The notes under the pieces are model-generated. The model did not search any database. It had not been told where the DNA came from and saw only the letters and a list, made by a program, of their open reading frames with translations. A DNA stretch of 64,000 nt, from positions 2,185,501 through 2,249,500 of the forward strand of contig NZ_CP029353.1 in assembly GCF_003130795.1 (NCBI RefSeq), in the 5' to 3' direction. A program made the position numbers and the translations under genes. The first letter of the stretch is position 1. Every line of letters begins with the position of its first letter. Positions 62,424 to 64,000 of the stretch are shown here, one piece after another. This DNA is from Azospirillum thermophilum. Lineage in GTDB: Bacteria > Pseudomonadota > Alphaproteobacteria > Azospirillales > Azospirillaceae.

Positions 62424-64000
62424 ATGACTCTCCTCAATCACTTCCACATCCCCACCAAGATGGGGATCCCGGCGGCCACGGCGATCATCGGGATGCTGGT
62501 GATCGCCATCCTCGGCTGGTCCGCCATCGGCGAGCAGTCCCGTCTGCTGGACACGCTGTTCAACCGGTCCTTCACGCGGGAAGCGGAGGTGCAGGCCCTG
62601 ACGGACACCCTGACGGTGGCCCATGCGGGAATGTACCGGACGGTGATCCTGAGCAACGCCAACGCCTCCCCCAAGGCGGTCGAGGACGAGTCGAAGACCC
62701 TCACCTCCTTTCTGGCCAAGCTGAAGACCCAGGCCGACACGCTGAAGCAGTCCACCTCGGAGACCGACGAGGAGCGCAAGTTCCTGGAGCGGTTCGGCTC
62801 CGACACCGGCACCTATCTCGCCAAGGTCAACAGCTTCATGGACCTGCTGAAGATGGGGGTCGATCCGCTCGACTTCCTGCAGGAGGTCCAGGCCGCCTAC
62901 ACCCGGCTGCACGCCACCAGCCGCGAATACCTCGCCTATCAGCGCGGCCGATCCAACGACGCCTACAACCTGGTCAACGAATCGGTGGACAAGCTGACCC
63001 AGGCCTTCGCCATCGTGGCGGCGGCGGCCCTGGTCGTCACAATCGGCGTCGCCCTGTTCATCGGCATGAACATCGCCCGCCCGATCGTCCGGCTGACCGG
63101 GATGATGGAGGCCCTCGCGAAGGGCAACCTGGCGGTCGATATCCCGGGGGCCGACCGCGGCGACGAGATCGGCCAGATGGCCCGCACCGTCCAGGTCTTC
63201 AAGGAGAACGCGGTGCGCGTCCAGGAGCTGTCGCGCGAGCAGGAGATGCTGCGCGAACGCAACGAGCAGGAACGCCGCGCTGCCATGAACTCGCTGGCCG
63301 CCGACCTCGAAGCGTCGGTCAAGGCGATGATGGGCGAGGTGGTCCGCTCCGCCACCTCGATGCGCAACGAGGCCAACTCCATGGCCGAGAATGCCCGCCA
63401 GACCAGCCACCACAGCGACAGCGTCGCCCATTCGGTGCAGGAGGCGACGAGCGAGGTGGAGAGCGTCGCGGCGGGGGCCGAGCAGCTCCGCGCCTCGATC
63501 GACGAGATCACCCGCTCCATCACCCAGTCGGCGCAGCTCGCGCGCGGCGCGGTGGAGGAGGCCGGGCGCACCGACTCCATCGTCCAGGGCCTGAGCGAGG
63601 CCAGCCGCAAGATCGAGGAGGTCGTCGGGCTGATCCAGTCGATCGCCGGCCAGACCAACCTGCTGGCGCTGAACGCGACGATCGAGGCGGCCCGCGCCGG
63701 CGAGGCCGGAAAGGGCTTCGCCGTGGTGGCGCAGGAGGTGAAGAGCCTCGCCAACCAGACCGCCAAGGCCACCGAGGAGATCGGGGCGGAGATCGCGGCG
63801 GTGCAGGGGGCCACCCATGCGGCGGTCGCGGCGATCCGCGCCATCGTCGGCACCATCCGTCAGGTGGACGAGTCGCTGGGCACCGTCGCCGCCGCGGTGG
63901 AGGAACAGGACGCCGCCACCCGCGACATCTCCAAGCGGTCGCAGCGCGCCGCCTCCGACACCATGGCGGTCATGCAGGAGATGCGGCTGGTCCAGCAGGC
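62424..64000 (+). CDS. methyl-accepting chemotaxis protein (3' end outside window)
   Basis: At least 525 residues, open to the end of the window. [20 protein letters not shown] leads into a first membrane helix, then a periplasmic four-helix-type ligand domain (about 40-190), a second helix ([20 protein letters not shown]), HAMP ([20 protein letters not shown]) and the signalling domain with [20 protein letters not shown] and [20 protein letters not shown]. The hairpin tip is present; the distal half is missing. It senses an unknown ligand and controls CheA. The preceding gene suggests, but does not prove, an organic acid. Confidence 0.93.
   Translation, partial: MTLLNHFHIPTKMGIPAATAIIGMLVIAILGWSAIGEQSRLLDTLFNRSFTREAEVQALTDTLTVAHAGMYRTVILSNANASPKAVEDESKTLTSFLAKLKTQADTLKQSTSETDEERKFLERFGSDTGTYLAKVNSFMDLLKMGVDPLDFLQEVQAAYTRLHATSREYLAYQRGRSNDAYNLVNESVDKLTQAFAIVAAAALVVTIGVALFIGMNIARPIVRLTGMMEALAKGNLAVDIPGADRGDEIGQMARTVQVFKENAVRVQELSREQEMLRERNEQERRAAMNSLAADLEASVKAMMGEVVRSATSMRNEANSMAENARQTSHHSDSVAHSVQEATSEVESVAAGAEQLRASIDEITRSITQSAQLARGAVEEAGRTDSIVQGLSEASRKIEEVVGLIQSIAGQTNLLALNATIEAARAGEAGKGFAVVAQEVKSLANQTAKATEEIGAEIAAVQGATHAAVAAIRAIVGTIRQVDESLGTVAAAVEEQDAATRDISKRSQRAASDTMAVMQEMRLVQQ

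Overview
The window looks like chromosome of a high-GC alphaproteobacterium of the Azospirillum/Rhodospirillales type. This rests on gene content (Tim44-like secreted protein, thrS next to infC, alphaproteobacterial ornithine decarboxylase, DUF1127, Fur, ugpBAEC), strong G/C third-position bias and Shine-Dalgarno-led starts. The species is inferred, not proven. There is one tRNA (Gly, GCC), no rRNA and no CRISPR array.

Layout. 1-10.1 kb: housekeeping genes (Tim44-like protein, DTW-domain tRNA-modifying enzyme, tyrosine phosphatase, infC with a probable AUA start, thrS, a degenerate EAL protein with a membrane partner, pyrD, DUF952). Near 10.1 kb a textbook sigma-54 promoter with upstream operator-like repeats precedes a 72-residue orphan protein. 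10.4-17.5 kb plus 34.2-35.2 kb: two halves of one phage morphogenesis cassette on the minus strand, in T7-like order (capsid, small protein, tail tubular A, tail tubular B, internal-virion-like, tail spike, large terminase, small membrane protein). No portal, scaffold, polymerase or integrase is seen. 17.76-34.21 kb: a 16.45-kb element driven by a large serine integrase, inserted inside the 89-codon small phage gene and splitting it at a TT dinucleotide. It carries a long-tailed-phage tail module, a Rep-like protein, a small resolvase and several orphan genes. It is itself interrupted by an IS256-family and an IS5-family insertion, and removing each insertion restores the broken frame exactly.

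35.4-47 kb: Fur, SodC, a DEAD-box helicase, GST, a VOC protein, the glycerol-3-phosphate transporter ugpBAEC, and a hybrid histidine kinase broken by a truncated IS256 fragment with a 190-bp duplicated flank. 47-54.5 kb: YgjP-like metallopeptidase, Bcr/CflA efflux pump, MgtC-like protein, ornithine decarboxylase, a 0.6-kb tandem duplication carrying two DUF1127 genes, a HAD phosphatase, a DUF3990 ADP-ribosyltransferase-like gene with a small partner, and a cupin. 55-58.3 kb: DUF971, Trm112-like, Lon-substrate-binding-domain protein, CnoX-like thioredoxin, ProXp-type editing hydrolase, tRNA-Gly. 59-64 kb: RraA-like aldolase, AEC permease, TctC-type binding protein behind twin operator-like sites, and a chemotaxis receptor cut by the window end.

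At least ten genes outside the serine-integrase element carry single-base frameshifts, nearly all in G/C runs, while the 16-kb element has none. This mixture points to residual sequencing error in the GC-rich parts as much as to real gene decay, and each affected gene is described with that caveat.
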